Assembly: GCA_965207125.1 (NCBI GenBank)
Contig: OZ242263.1
Span: forward strand, 124,001-188,000
Source of the DNA: G965207125 sp965207125
Lineage (GTDB): Bacteria > Pseudomonadota > Alphaproteobacteria > Puniceispirillales > UBA1172
Reading direction: 5' to 3'
DNA length: 64,000 nt
In this document: positions 17,800 through 26,841 of the stretch, piece by piece
How the letters are laid out: the number at the start of each line of letters is the position of its first letter
How positions within the stretch are numbered: the first letter of the stretch is position 1
Position numbers and translations under genes: made by a program
Notes under the pieces: generated by a model
Seen by the model: the letters and a program-made list of their open reading frames with translations, nothing else
The model's database searches: none
Told to the model about the DNA's origin: nothing

Positions 17800-18423
17800 A
17801 TGACGACTGAAGCGGTGGCCAGTCTGCGTCATGAGTTTCCTGCCCTTGGTCTTGTTGTGAGTTTTATCCCCGTCCGAAAACGCGCGCTTATTGCCGATAT
17901 TCTATTGCTTTGGCTTGAGATACGCCGGGCCTTGCTTAGTGATGAGGTGATGGTTTCAGCGATCCGTCTTGCTTGGTGGCGCGATATGATCAAAACCGGG
18001 GAAGGGCAGGCACCGCCTCTGGCTGAAAGGCTTTCGGGGCACCTGAGCTATGGCAGGCTCGATCGCGATAGTATCGTATCGATGCTAACAGAACTAACCG
18101 ATCAAACCGCGAGTAATGCATCCCTTGAGTTGATTTCATCGCTTATTCATAGAGGTACTGGCGAGGTGCTTGCCAAAGCCTTGGGCGAGGGGCGTGCGCT
18201 CGTGGAGGACGTTGAGGCGGCCCAAACCGCACTGAAAACCCTCGATGATGCGTTGGCGGGGCGAGAACAAGCTTTTCCTACTCATCGGCGTCTGCGGCGG
18301 GCGCCGCTTATTGTACGTTTGGTTTTCTGGCTAGCTGATACTCCGTCTTATCTTGATTATCCGCACAAACATCCTTTGCTTGGTGCAAAAATGCTTTGGG
18401 CGGTGGCGATCAGACGAGTGTGA
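17800..18423 (+). CDS. Squalene/phytoene synthase family protein (NDUFAF6-like)
   Basis: The 207-residue product carries AIRLAWWRDMIKTGEG, typical of the trans-isoprenyl-diphosphate-synthase-like subgroup related to NDUFAF6. The usual DxxxD metal motifs of real squalene synthases are not evident, and the protein is shorter than the enzymes (about 280). I therefore doubt prenyl synthase activity. The neighbouring Mth938-like gene is related to NDUFAF3, which together hints at a respiratory complex I assembly theme (inference). The 3' end overlaps the convergent trmFO by 14 nt. Confidence 0.8.
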   Translation: MTTEAVASLRHEFPALGLVVSFIPVRKRALIADILLLWLEIRRALLSDEVMVSAIRLAWWRDMIKTGEGQAPPLAERLSGHLSYGRLDRDSIVSMLTELTDQTASNASLELISSLIHRGTGEVLAKALGEGRALVEDVEAAQTALKTLDDALAGREQAFPTHRRLRRAPLIVRLVFWLADTPSYLDYPHKHPLLGAKMLWAVAIRRV

Positions 18424-19756
18424 GTACGCTTTCCACTTTCCAAGTCTCTATCGCCTCAACTGCGCGGAGCGCCATGATTTTTCTGCGATCAACCCCTTTG
18501 ATCTTGCGCTCTGATGGGGGCAAAGGGGGGAATAACCCGAAATTGACGTTCATCGGCTGAAATTTTTCACTATGCGCCTCATTCGTGATGTGATTGAGCA
18601 ACGCGCCATGCGCTGTTTCAAGGGGCGGCAACGTGAAATCACGCCCTGTAATCTCAGCCGCGGCCATCAAGCCCGCCATTAAACCGGTGGCCGCGGATTC
18701 AACATAACCCTCAACGCCAGTCATTTGTCCCGCAAAGCGTAGGCGTGGGATCGCTTTAAGCCGTAAATGATGGTCTAGAAGTTTGGGCGAGCGAATAAAA
18801 GTATTCCGGTGCAACCCGCCAAGCCGCGCGAATGATGCATCGGTAAGTCCTGGGATCATCCGAAACACTCTGACCTGCTCGGCGTGTTTCATCTTCGTTT
18901 GAAACCCGACGATATTATACAAAGTGCCTAACGCATTATCCTGCCTTAACTGCACGACTGCATGGGGACGCTTGCCGGTTGAGGGGTCTGTCAGCCCAAC
19001 AGGTTTCATCGGCCCAAAACGTAAGGTCTCGATGCCGCGCTCAGCCATAACCTCTACCGGCATACACCCCTCAAAATACGGCGTGCTACGCTCCCATTCG
19101 TGGAACTCCATCTTGTCGGAGGCGATGAGCTCGGCGATAAAAGATTCATACTCATTCTGGTCCATCGGGCAATTAATATAATCATTTCCCTCACCCTTGT
19201 CATAACGCGACTGACGCCACGCCTTTTTCATATCGATGCTGTCCAGATAGATAATCGGTGCGAGCGCGTCAAAAAACGCGAGGTCGTCTTCTCCGGTTAC
19301 CTCTTTTAGCGATGCGGCTAAATCTGGCGAGGTGAGGGGGCCGGTCGCGATAATCACCTGTTTCCAGTCAGGGGGCGGGATTGATGAAACCGCCTCGCGC
19401 TTGATGGTCACCATCGGATGCGAGGCAAGAGCCTCCTCAACAGATGCGGCGAAGCCGTCGCGGTCCACTGCTAGTGCGCCACCCGCTGGAACTGCATGGG
19501 CATCAGCCTTTGACATGATCAGCGAGTTTAGCAGCCTCATTTCTTGATGCAGAACGCCAACCGCGTTCGCCGTATGATCATCAGAGCGAAACGAGTTAGA
19601 GCAAACCAGCTCGGCTAGATTATCGGTTTTATGAACATCGGTTTGATGAGATGGGCGCATCTCGTGAATAATCACTTTTACGCCTTGGTTGGCGATTTGC
19701 CACCCGGCCTCACACCCTGCAAGGCCGCCGCCAATGATATGGATTTCTTCGCTCAC
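18410..19756 (-). CDS. trmFO: tRNA (uracil-54-C5) methyltransferase, folate/FAD-dependent
   Basis: The 448-residue flavoprotein makes ribothymidine-54 in tRNA using methylene-tetrahydrofolate. The FAD motif IIGGGLAGCEAGWQIA is at residues 7-22. LAELVCSNSFRSDD follows (about 48-61) with the catalytic-region Cys, and TGVEGYVESAATGL near residue 345 is the GidA/TrmFO signature. The start is GTG at 19754-19756, overlapping the uvrA stop (GTGA), so it is translated from the uvrA message. Length is normal. Confidence 0.95.
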   Translation of the reverse strand: MSEEIHIIGGGLAGCEAGWQIANQGVKVIIHEMRPSHQTDVHKTDNLAELVCSNSFRSDDHTANAVGVLHQEMRLLNSLIMSKADAHAVPAGGALAVDRDGFAASVEEALASHPMVTIKREAVSSIPPPDWKQVIIATGPLTSPDLAASLKEVTGEDDLAFFDALAPIIYLDSIDMKKAWRQSRYDKGEGNDYINCPMDQNEYESFIAELIASDKMEFHEWERSTPYFEGCMPVEVMAERGIETLRFGPMKPVGLTDPSTGKRPHAVVQLRQDNALGTLYNIVGFQTKMKHAEQVRVFRMIPGLTDASFARLGGLHRNTFIRSPKLLDHHLRLKAIPRLRFAGQMTGVEGYVESAATGLMAGLMAAAEITGRDFTLPPLETAHGALLNHITNEAHSEKFQPMNVNFGLFPPLPPSERKIKGVDRRKIMALRAVEAIETWKVESVLTLV

Positions 19757-22665
19757 CCTGTTAAAGCACGCTGGGTATTGCTAAGCGTGCTCTGGCGTTC
19801 AATCAGTTTTGATAGATATAAGCCTGTGACAGACTCAGCGTTCGCCATGATGGTTTCAGGTGTTCCTGTCGCCACGATTTTGCCGCCACCATCGCCGCCT
19901 TCAGGGCCGATATCGATAATCCAATCGGCGGTCTTGATCACATCGAGGTTATGTTCGATCACAATCACCGTATTGCCTGATGAAACCAATTCTTGGAGAA
20001 CTTTAAGCAATTTACGAATATCTTCAAAATGCAAGCCAGTGGTTGGCTCATCCAGAATATAGACTGTCCGCCCTGTGGCGCGGCGCGATAATTCCTTGGA
20101 TAATTTAACCCTTTGCGCCTCACCGCCCGACAAAGTCGTCGCTTGTTGGCCGATCTTGATATACCCCAATCCCACGCGCTGCATCGTTATTAATTTTTCG
20201 CGGATTGTCGGAACAGCCTTGAAAAACTCGCATCCTTTATCGATCGTCATGTCAAGAATATCGGCGATCGACTTATCGCGCCACGTGATCTCAAGCGTCT
20301 CCCGGTTGTATCGCTTGCCTTTGCAGGTATCGCAGGTCACATAAACATCGGGCAAGAAATGCATCTCAATCTTGATTAGCCCATCACCCTGACATGCTTC
20401 ACACCGGCCGCCTTTGACGTTAAAACTAAATCGCCCCGCGTTATAGCCTCTGGTTTTGGCTTCGGGTAGCCCTGCGAACCAATCTCTGATCGGCGTGAAA
20501 GTGCCTGTGTAGGTCGCGGGATTGGAACGAGGCGTCCGGCCGATCGGCGACTGGTTAATATCAACCACCTTATCCACGTGATAAAGCCCCTCTATCTTAT
20601 TAAGAGCCGCAGGAACTTCGCGCGCGTTATGAAGGCGGCGCGCCATTGTTTTCCATAAGGTCTCGATCACAAGAGTTGATTTGCCCCCACCTGAAACTCC
20701 GGTAACGCAACTAAAGACGCCCAATGGAAAAGAGACATTGACGTTTTGCAGATTATTGCCTGTTGCGTCGCTGAGCGTAATGAGGCGATTTTTATCGATT
20801 TTACGACGCTTTGAGGGAGCCTCTATCTTCTCGATGCCCGCAAGAAATTTGCCCGTGAGTGAGGAGGGGGAGGCGATAATATCATCTGGGGTTCCGGTCG
20901 CCACGATCTCGCCGCCATGCACGCCAGCGCCGGGGCCCATATCAATCACGTGCTCGGCGCTTAAAATTGCCTCTTCGTCGTGTTCCACCACGAGCACCGT
21001 ATTGCCTAAATCGCGCAAGCGCCGCAGTGTTGCTAATAATCGATCATTGTCGCGTTGGTGAAGGCCTATGGACGGCTCGTCCAAGACATAAAGCACGCCC
21101 GTTAACCCTGAGCCGATCTGCGAGGCAAGCCTGATGCGTTGTGATTCGCCGCCCGACAGAGTGGCCGAAACCCTGCTCAGCGAAAGATAACTAAGCCCCA
21201 CATTGCCAAGAAAGGTCAGGCGCTCCAAGATTTCCTTCAGGATTTGGGAGGCGATCACATTTTCTTGCTCGCTTAGAAATTCTGAAACACTGCCAAACCA
21301 CAACAAAGCCTGCTCTATAGAATAGGTAGATACTTCTGCGATGTCCTTATCGGCCACGCGAACTGCTAACGCTTCTTCTTTAAGGCGCTTGCCGCCGCAT
21401 TGCTCACACGGATGATCAGCTTGGTATTTGGCTAATTCCTCCCGCACCCAGGCAGAATCGGTCTCACGGAGGCGGCGGATGAGATTGGGAATGACGCCCT
21501 CAAACGCTCTTTTTGTTTTATAGGACCTCAGCCCGTCATCGTATTCCATGGTAATCTCGACCCCGCCGGAGCCGAAGAGTATCGCGTCCTGATGCACAGG
21601 GTCGAGGTTTTCAAATGGTATGTCTAGATCAAAACCATAGTGTTTTGCGAGGGAGGCTAGGGTTTGCAGATAGTATTTCGCTGTCGCGGACGCCCAGGGT
21701 GAGATTGCGCCGCCACGCAGGGTTTTATCTGGGTTGGGGACAACCAACTGCCGATCAAAATGACTTGCTTTGCCCAAACCATCACACGAAGGACACGCGC
21801 CGAAGGGATTATTGAACGAAAAAAGACGCGGTTCTATCTCATCGATCGAAAACCCGCTAACCGGGCAAGCAAATTGCGCCGAATATGTATGCCGCTTGTC
21901 GTTATCGACCTCTTCGGCGATCATCAGACCATTGGCTAATTTCAGCGCGATTTCGGTTGAATCAGCGAGTCTTGTTGGCAGTTCCTCATCATCATGGCGG
22001 ATTACTAATCGGTCCACGACGATCTCGATATCGTGCTTTTTCTTCTTATCTAGCGTTGGCAATCCATCCATTTCATACATGCCGCCATCGATTTTCACCC
22101 GCTGGAATCCTTTGGCGTGATGCTCTGCTAGTTCTTTTTTATACTCACCCTTGCGCCCGCGCACGATCGGCGCGAGCAGATAAATCCGCGTGGCCTCATC
22201 AAGCGTAAGAATCCCATCAACCATTTGACTGACGGTTTGGCTTTTGATCGGTAGCCCCGTGGCTGGCGAATACGGAATCCCGATCCTCGCCCATAACAGC
22301 CGCATATAATCATAAATCTCGGTCACCGTGCCGACGGTCGAGCGTGGGTTTTTTGACGTGGTTTTCTGCTCTATAGAAATGGCGGGGGATAACCCATCGA
22401 TCAGATCAACATCGGGTTTTTGCATCATCTCAAGGAATTGCCGCGCGTAGGCTGACAGTGATTCAACATAACGCCGTTGTCCTTCGGAATAAATCGTATC
22501 GAAAGCGAGGCTAGATTTACCCGAACCCGAGAGTCCTGTTAGCACCACAAAACTATCGCGCGGAATATCAACCGAGATATCCTTGAGATTATGTTCTCTT
22601 GCGCCTCGGACTTGGATGAATTTGAGGTCTCGGGGCGCGGGTTGAGGTGATGATTTTATAGGCAT
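19753..22665 (-). CDS. uvrA: Excinuclease ABC subunit A
   Basis: The 970-residue damage-recognition ATPase of nucleotide excision repair has two ABC modules. The first Walker A is GLSGSGKSS at about 44-52, and the second is GVSGGGKST. Both ABC signatures (TLSGGESQRIRL and TLSGGEAQRVKL) and zinc-binding CxxC pairs (CPSCDG, CEQCGG, CEACQG, CDTCKG) are seen. The ORF is open to 22716, but conserved sequence begins at the ATG at 22663-22665. The divergent ssb lies 111 nt away. I found no GTTC-N7-GTTC LexA box in the gap. It is followed by trmFO with overlap. Confidence 0.97.
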   Translation of the reverse strand: MPIKSSPQPAPRDLKFIQVRGAREHNLKDISVDIPRDSFVVLTGLSGSGKSSLAFDTIYSEGQRRYVESLSAYARQFLEMMQKPDVDLIDGLSPAISIEQKTTSKNPRSTVGTVTEIYDYMRLLWARIGIPYSPATGLPIKSQTVSQMVDGILTLDEATRIYLLAPIVRGRKGEYKKELAEHHAKGFQRVKIDGGMYEMDGLPTLDKKKKHDIEIVVDRLVIRHDDEELPTRLADSTEIALKLANGLMIAEEVDNDKRHTYSAQFACPVSGFSIDEIEPRLFSFNNPFGACPSCDGLGKASHFDRQLVVPNPDKTLRGGAISPWASATAKYYLQTLASLAKHYGFDLDIPFENLDPVHQDAILFGSGGVEITMEYDDGLRSYKTKRAFEGVIPNLIRRLRETDSAWVREELAKYQADHPCEQCGGKRLKEEALAVRVADKDIAEVSTYSIEQALLWFGSVSEFLSEQENVIASQILKEILERLTFLGNVGLSYLSLSRVSATLSGGESQRIRLASQIGSGLTGVLYVLDEPSIGLHQRDNDRLLATLRRLRDLGNTVLVVEHDEEAILSAEHVIDMGPGAGVHGGEIVATGTPDDIIASPSSLTGKFLAGIEKIEAPSKRRKIDKNRLITLSDATGNNLQNVNVSFPLGVFSCVTGVSGGGKSTLVIETLWKTMARRLHNAREVPAALNKIEGLYHVDKVVDINQSPIGRTPRSNPATYTGTFTPIRDWFAGLPEAKTRGYNAGRFSFNVKGGRCEACQGDGLIKIEMHFLPDVYVTCDTCKGKRYNRETLEITWRDKSIADILDMTIDKGCEFFKAVPTIREKLITMQRVGLGYIKIGQQATTLSGGEAQRVKLSKELSRRATGRTVYILDEPTTGLHFEDIRKLLKVLQELVSSGNTVIVIEHNLDVIKTADWIIDIGPEGGDGGGKIVATGTPETIMANAESVTGLYLSKLIERQSTLSNTQRALTG

Positions 22666-22711
22666 GGCTAGACTATAATAACACTGGGCAAAATAACAAA
22701 CAAAAATAAGG

Positions 22712-22723
22712 TGCATTAATGCA
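22712..22723. promoter_or_regulatory. 12-bp perfect palindrome in uvrA-ssb intergenic region
   Basis: TGCATTAATGCA is a perfect palindrome in the divergent promoter region between uvrA and ssb. It could be an operator. The class-typical LexA site (GTTC-N7-GTTC) was looked for and not seen. The role is inference only. Confidence 0.35.
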
Positions 22724-22776
22724 GATGACTTCCTATACTATGCCTTCAACGCATATCACTATGTCCGGAGGAAAAA

Positions 22777-23286
22777 ATGTCAGGAAGTGTTAACAAGGTC
22801 GTTCTAGTAGGACGACTGGGCAGTGACCCTGAAGTCGCAAGCCTCAATAATGGAGGAAAAGTTGTCAAACTTTCGGTTGCGACCTCTGAGAGATGGACGG
22901 ATAAGCAAACGGGTGAGCCACGAGAGCGCACGGAATGGCACAGAGTCGTCATTTTTAATGAGCATATCGGGCGAATAGCCGAGCAATATCTCCGTAAAGG
23001 CGGCCAAGTTTATCTCGAGGGGCAAATTCAAACCAGAAAATGGCAAGACCAGTCAGGCGCAGACAGATGGACCACCGAAATCGTTCTGCAACGATATCGA
23101 GGCGAATTAACGTTGCTTGGAGGACGAGGGGATGGCGAGCAATGGGCTTCTCAGACGTCTGATCGCGGTCAAATCCCTGATAGTCCAGCCTCTGCTAGCT
23201 CCGATAAGTCAGCCCCTGCTAGCCCCGATAAGCCAGCCCCTGCGGCTCCCACTGGCAACGATCTTAATGACGATATTCCCTTTTGA
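22777..23286 (+). CDS. ssb: Single-stranded DNA-binding protein
   Basis: The 169-residue product has the OB fold (residues about 1-110, NKVVLVGRLGSDPEV, TEWHRVVIFNE, YLEGQIQTRKW). A Pro/Ala/Ser-rich linker contains a short duplicated ASSDKSAPASPDKPAPA region, and the C-terminal acidic tip DDIPF binds partner proteins. The ATG follows TCCGGAGGAAAAA, a strong ribosome site. Its divergent location next to uvrA is common. gyrA follows 124-130 nt downstream. Confidence 0.97.
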   Translation: MSGSVNKVVLVGRLGSDPEVASLNNGGKVVKLSVATSERWTDKQTGEPRERTEWHRVVIFNEHIGRIAEQYLRKGGQVYLEGQIQTRKWQDQSGADRWTTEIVLQRYRGELTLLGGRGDGEQWASQTSDRGQIPDSPASASSDKSAPASPDKPAPAAPTGNDLNDDIPF

Positions 23287-23340
23287 CTGAATCTCCCGCA
23301 CGTTCTCGCCAAAAATACCCAACCATCTAGTCGCAGAAAG

Positions 23341-23353
23341 CCATAATATATGG
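23341..23353. other. Small stem-loop between ssb and gyrA
   Basis: CCATA-ATA-TATGG forms a 5-bp stem followed by TGTTTTTCTT. It may be a weak terminator for ssb. The same stretch just downstream (GTGTTATGAT) may instead be the gyrA promoter -10. The stem is AT-rich, so confidence is low. Confidence 0.3.
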
Positions 23354-23416
23354 TGTTTTTCTTATTTCTGTGTTATGATGCCAATCTCAATATAAGATGA
23401 CAATGAGGATGTGATT

Positions 23417-26146
23417 TTGTCGGAACAAACACCACTCAATCCGCCACCTACGCCCCCTGATGAGCAGCATGTTTCTATCTCCGATGAGATGGAACGGTCG
23501 TATCTCGATTATGCCATGAGCGTGATTGTTTCACGCGCTTTACCTGATGTTCGAGATGGGCTGAAACCCGTACACCGCCGGATTCTGTATGCGATGATGG
23601 AAGGCGGCTATGATTGGTCAAAGGCTTATAGAAAATCGGCAAGGGTTGTTGGTGATGTTATGGGTAATTACCATCCCCATGGCGACCAAGCGATCTATGA
23701 TGCCATGGTGCGTATGGCGCAAAGCTTTTCTATGCGCGTACCGCTTGTGGATGGGCAGGGCAATTTTGGCTCGGTGGATGGCGACCCTCCGGCTGCTATG
23801 CGTTATACCGAGTCACGCCTTGCCAAAGTCGCTGAAACCATCTTGCGAGATATAGACCGAGATACGGTCTCCTTTATCCCTAACTATGATGAAACCCAGT
23901 TAGAACCTTCGGTGTTGCCCGCTGAATATCCTAATTTGCTGGTCAATGGCGCCGGCGGTATTGCCGTGGGCATGGCGACCAATATCGCGCCGCACAACCC
24001 AACTGAAGTGATCGATGCTTGTGTTGCTTATATCCAAAACCCCGCCATAACCCTGCCTGAGATCATGGAGATCATCCCCGCGCCGGACTTTCCCACCGGC
24101 GGCATTATCATGGGGCGTGAGGGGGTTAAAAGCGCGTTTGAGACAGGACGTGGCTCGATTATCGTCCGCGCGAAAGCCGAAATTGAAGAAAGCGACAAGC
24201 ATAGCCGCATTATTGTTCATGAATTGCCGTATCAAGTTAATAAAGCCCAACTGCTGGAGCGCATTGGCGAGATGGTTCGTGATAAATCCATCGTTGGCAT
24301 CGCCGATCTTCGTGATGAATCTGACCGTAGAGGAATGCGGGTGGTTGTCGATCTTAAACGGGATGCGCAGGGTGATGTGATTCTCAATCAACTCTTCAGG
24401 CATACCCGGCTTCAGACGAGTTTTGCTGTCAACCAGCTGGTGCTTGATAACGGCATTCCCAAACAGATGGGATTGCTCGAAGTTATCGCCGCGTTCTGCC
24501 GCTTCCGTGCCGAGGTTGTCACGCGACGCACCAGATTTTTGCTCACCAAAGCGCGCGACCGTGCCCATGTGTTAGCGGGGCTTATGGTTGCTCTGGCTAA
24601 TCTTGATGAGATTATCACTCTTATCCGCAAGGCCCCTGATGCTGAAACCGCCCGGCAGCAGCTCACCTCTAAAAACTGGCCTGCTGAGGATGTAAAACCT
24701 TTCATCGATCTTATTGACGATCCGGGGCATGAGGTGATCGATAAACATTACAAACTTTCAGAGGGGCAAGCCAGAGCCATTCTTGAGTTACGCCTCCAGC
24801 GCTTGACTGGGATGGAGCGCGAGAAACTCGCTGAGGAAACCGGTGAACTCGCCGAGAAAATCACCGAATATCTATCGGTTCTCTCAAATCCAGACCATTT
24901 GACAAAAATCATTCTCGAGGAATTTGCTTCTGTCCGTGAGGCGGTTGGGAACCCGCGCCGCACTGAAATTAGCGACCAACCCGCCGACCAAGAGGATGAA
25001 GACCTGATTCCTGTGGAAGATATGGTCGTCACCGTTAGCCACCGAGGCTATATCAAGCGCGTGCCTTTATCGGATTATCGTGCCCAAAGACGAGGCGGCA
25101 AGGGGCGGGCTGGCATGAAAACACGCGATGAGGATTTCGTCACCAACCTCTTTATCGCCAATACCCATACGCCGATTTTATTCTTTACCGCCAAGGGACA
25201 AGTTTATCAGTTGAAATGCTATAAATTGCCCATGTTCTCACCGCAGGCGCAAGGAAAAGCGATGGTCAATATCCTGCCCATTACCCCTGATGAAACCATC
25301 CAAGCCGTCATGCCAATGCCAAACGACCCCGATGCTTGGGGGTCGATGAACATCATCTTTGCCACCGCTAAAGGCAATATCCGCCGTAATATGCTTTCGG
25401 ATTTCGCCAAAATTAAACGCAACGGCAAAATTGCCATGAAACTGGCCGAGGGCGATAGCCTGATTTCAGTTCACCCGTGCCACGAAAATAACGAAATACT
25501 CATGGCCACAGAGAAAGGTAAAGCCATCCGATATAGGGTAGACCAGGTCAGAGTCTTCAAAGGCAGAAATAGTTCTGGTGTTCGGGGGATAAGGCTGCGC
25601 GGCGAGGACGTGGTGGTATCAATGTCAATTCTCGATGATCCCGAGCAGCAATATGTGTTGGCGGTCACAGAAAATGGTTTTGGTAAACGCACTAAAGCGA
25701 CTGATTATCGCCTTGCTAGACGGGGAGGGATGGGGGTTGCCAATATCGTCACCTCTGAGCGCAATGGCCCGGTTGTCGCCTCATTCTTAGTCACCGAAGA
25801 AGACCAGCTGATGCTCGCCACTAATAAGGGGACGGTGATCCGAATCAGAGTCCAAGGGAGTGAAGGGGACATCATCAGAGTTGCCGGACGGCAAACCCAA
25901 GGCGTCACGCTATTTTCCATCGATGAGGATGAACAGGTCGTCTCGGTCGGACTTATTCAGGAAAAAGACGATGACGATGATGATGAGGTTAATGATGCGG
26001 AGGCCCCTATAGATAGCGGTGCGGCAACGCCTGAAGAGGTAACAGAATCCACAGAATCTCTTGAATCTATAGACGAAGATCCAGCAGAAGAGGGCGAAAG
26101 CCAAGACGAGGCTGAGATAGACTCCGAGGACAGTGACGAGATATGA
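23417..26146 (+). CDS. gyrA: DNA gyrase subunit A
   Basis: The 909-residue topoisomerase subunit contains the catalytic Tyr in AAMRYTESRL, the breakage-reunion core, and the GyrA-box QRRGGKG in DYRAQRRGGKGRAGM, which separates it from ParC. A beta-pinwheel C-terminal domain follows, with a very acidic tail (about 60 residues rich in Asp/Glu). Possible starts are GTG 23411 and TTG 23417. The GAGG at 23405-23408 sits 8 nt before the TTG and only 2 nt before the GTG, so I prefer TTG. At the position equivalent to E. coli Ser83 the sequence reads HGDQAIYD, that is Gln. The stop overlaps coaD by 4 nt. Confidence 0.96.
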   Translation: MSEQTPLNPPPTPPDEQHVSISDEMERSYLDYAMSVIVSRALPDVRDGLKPVHRRILYAMMEGGYDWSKAYRKSARVVGDVMGNYHPHGDQAIYDAMVRMAQSFSMRVPLVDGQGNFGSVDGDPPAAMRYTESRLAKVAETILRDIDRDTVSFIPNYDETQLEPSVLPAEYPNLLVNGAGGIAVGMATNIAPHNPTEVIDACVAYIQNPAITLPEIMEIIPAPDFPTGGIIMGREGVKSAFETGRGSIIVRAKAEIEESDKHSRIIVHELPYQVNKAQLLERIGEMVRDKSIVGIADLRDESDRRGMRVVVDLKRDAQGDVILNQLFRHTRLQTSFAVNQLVLDNGIPKQMGLLEVIAAFCRFRAEVVTRRTRFLLTKARDRAHVLAGLMVALANLDEIITLIRKAPDAETARQQLTSKNWPAEDVKPFIDLIDDPGHEVIDKHYKLSEGQARAILELRLQRLTGMEREKLAEETGELAEKITEYLSVLSNPDHLTKIILEEFASVREAVGNPRRTEISDQPADQEDEDLIPVEDMVVTVSHRGYIKRVPLSDYRAQRRGGKGRAGMKTRDEDFVTNLFIANTHTPILFFTAKGQVYQLKCYKLPMFSPQAQGKAMVNILPITPDETIQAVMPMPNDPDAWGSMNIIFATAKGNIRRNMLSDFAKIKRNGKIAMKLAEGDSLISVHPCHENNEILMATEKGKAIRYRVDQVRVFKGRNSSGVRGIRLRGEDVVVSMSILDDPEQQYVLAVTENGFGKRTKATDYRLARRGGMGVANIVTSERNGPVVASFLVTEEDQLMLATNKGTVIRIRVQGSEGDIIRVAGRQTQGVTLFSIDEDEQVVSVGLIQEKDDDDDDEVNDAEAPIDSGAATPEEVTESTESLESIDEDPAEEGESQDEAEIDSEDSDEI

Positions 26147-26646
26147 CGCAGCACATCGCGATTTATCCGGGCGTGTTTGATCCGGTCACTAACGGGCATT
26201 GCGATATTATCACACGGGCGGCCACGATTACCGACCGCCTGATTGTTTCGGTTGCGATTGATGCTGGAAAATCACCGCTTTTCAGTCTTAAAGAACGCGT
26301 GTCTATGCTCAAAGACCAGATCACCAAGATTAATGAGATGAAATCAACCACGGCTATGATCGAAGTCGTGAGTTTTTCAGGGCTTCTGATGCATTTCGCC
26401 CAAGAGAGTAAAGCTAAAATGATCATCAGGGGGCTGCGGGCTGTCACTGATTTTGACTATGAATTTCAAATGACTGGCATGAACAGGCGGATTAACCCCA
26501 ATATTGAGACGGTTTTTTTGATGGCTTCGGAAACCAACCAGTTCATTAGTTCGAGAATGGTCAAAGAAATCGCGGGACTCGGAGGTGATATATCAAGCTT
26601 CGTTCCGCCGAAAATCGCTGAGAAATTATTAAGCAAAATTAAATAA
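26143..26646 (+). CDS. coaD: Phosphopantetheine adenylyltransferase
   Basis: The 167-residue nucleotidyltransferase performs the penultimate step of coenzyme A synthesis. YPGVFDPVTNGHCDII has the TxGH motif, RGLRAVTDFDYEFQM is the substrate-binding block, and the C-terminal FISSRMVKEIA is the ISSTxxRE equivalent. Length is normal. It is coupled to gyrA by ATGA, and a gyrA-coaD pair is common in alphaproteobacteria. Confidence 0.96.
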   Translation: MTQHIAIYPGVFDPVTNGHCDIITRAATITDRLIVSVAIDAGKSPLFSLKERVSMLKDQITKINEMKSTTAMIEVVSFSGLLMHFAQESKAKMIIRGLRAVTDFDYEFQMTGMNRRINPNIETVFLMASETNQFISSRMVKEIAGLGGDISSFVPPKIAEKLLSKIK

Positions 26647-26720
26647 TTCCAGCATAAGACCACATTTCAGGTTGATTAAACCTAAAAGATTGCCTAGTAA
26701 TTTGTCGTCAATAGGCAAAA

Positions 26721-26796
26721 GGGCACGTAGCTCAGTTGGTAGAGCAAGTGACTTTTAATCACTGGGTCACAGGTTCGAGTCCTGTCGTGCTCACCA
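26721..26796 (+). tRNA. tRNA-Lys (anticodon TTT)
   Basis: The 76-nt cloverleaf starts GGGCACG and ends CGTGCTC-A-CCA, with CCA encoded. The anticodon stem AGTGA/TCACT encloses loop CTTTTAA, so the anticodon is TTT. The T arm has GGTTCGAGTCC. The acceptor has one G-U pair (G2-U71). It is isolated between coaD and the convergent ThDP enzyme gene. Confidence 0.97.
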
Positions 26797-26841
26797 CTTT
26801 CGCAATGATGACAAACTAGAAAGAGCGCCAGAAAGAGGCGT

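Noticed and set aside
22666..22776. SOS (LexA) box between uvrA and ssb
   Set aside because: No GTTC-N7-GTTC or reverse-complement match was found in the gap by reading.
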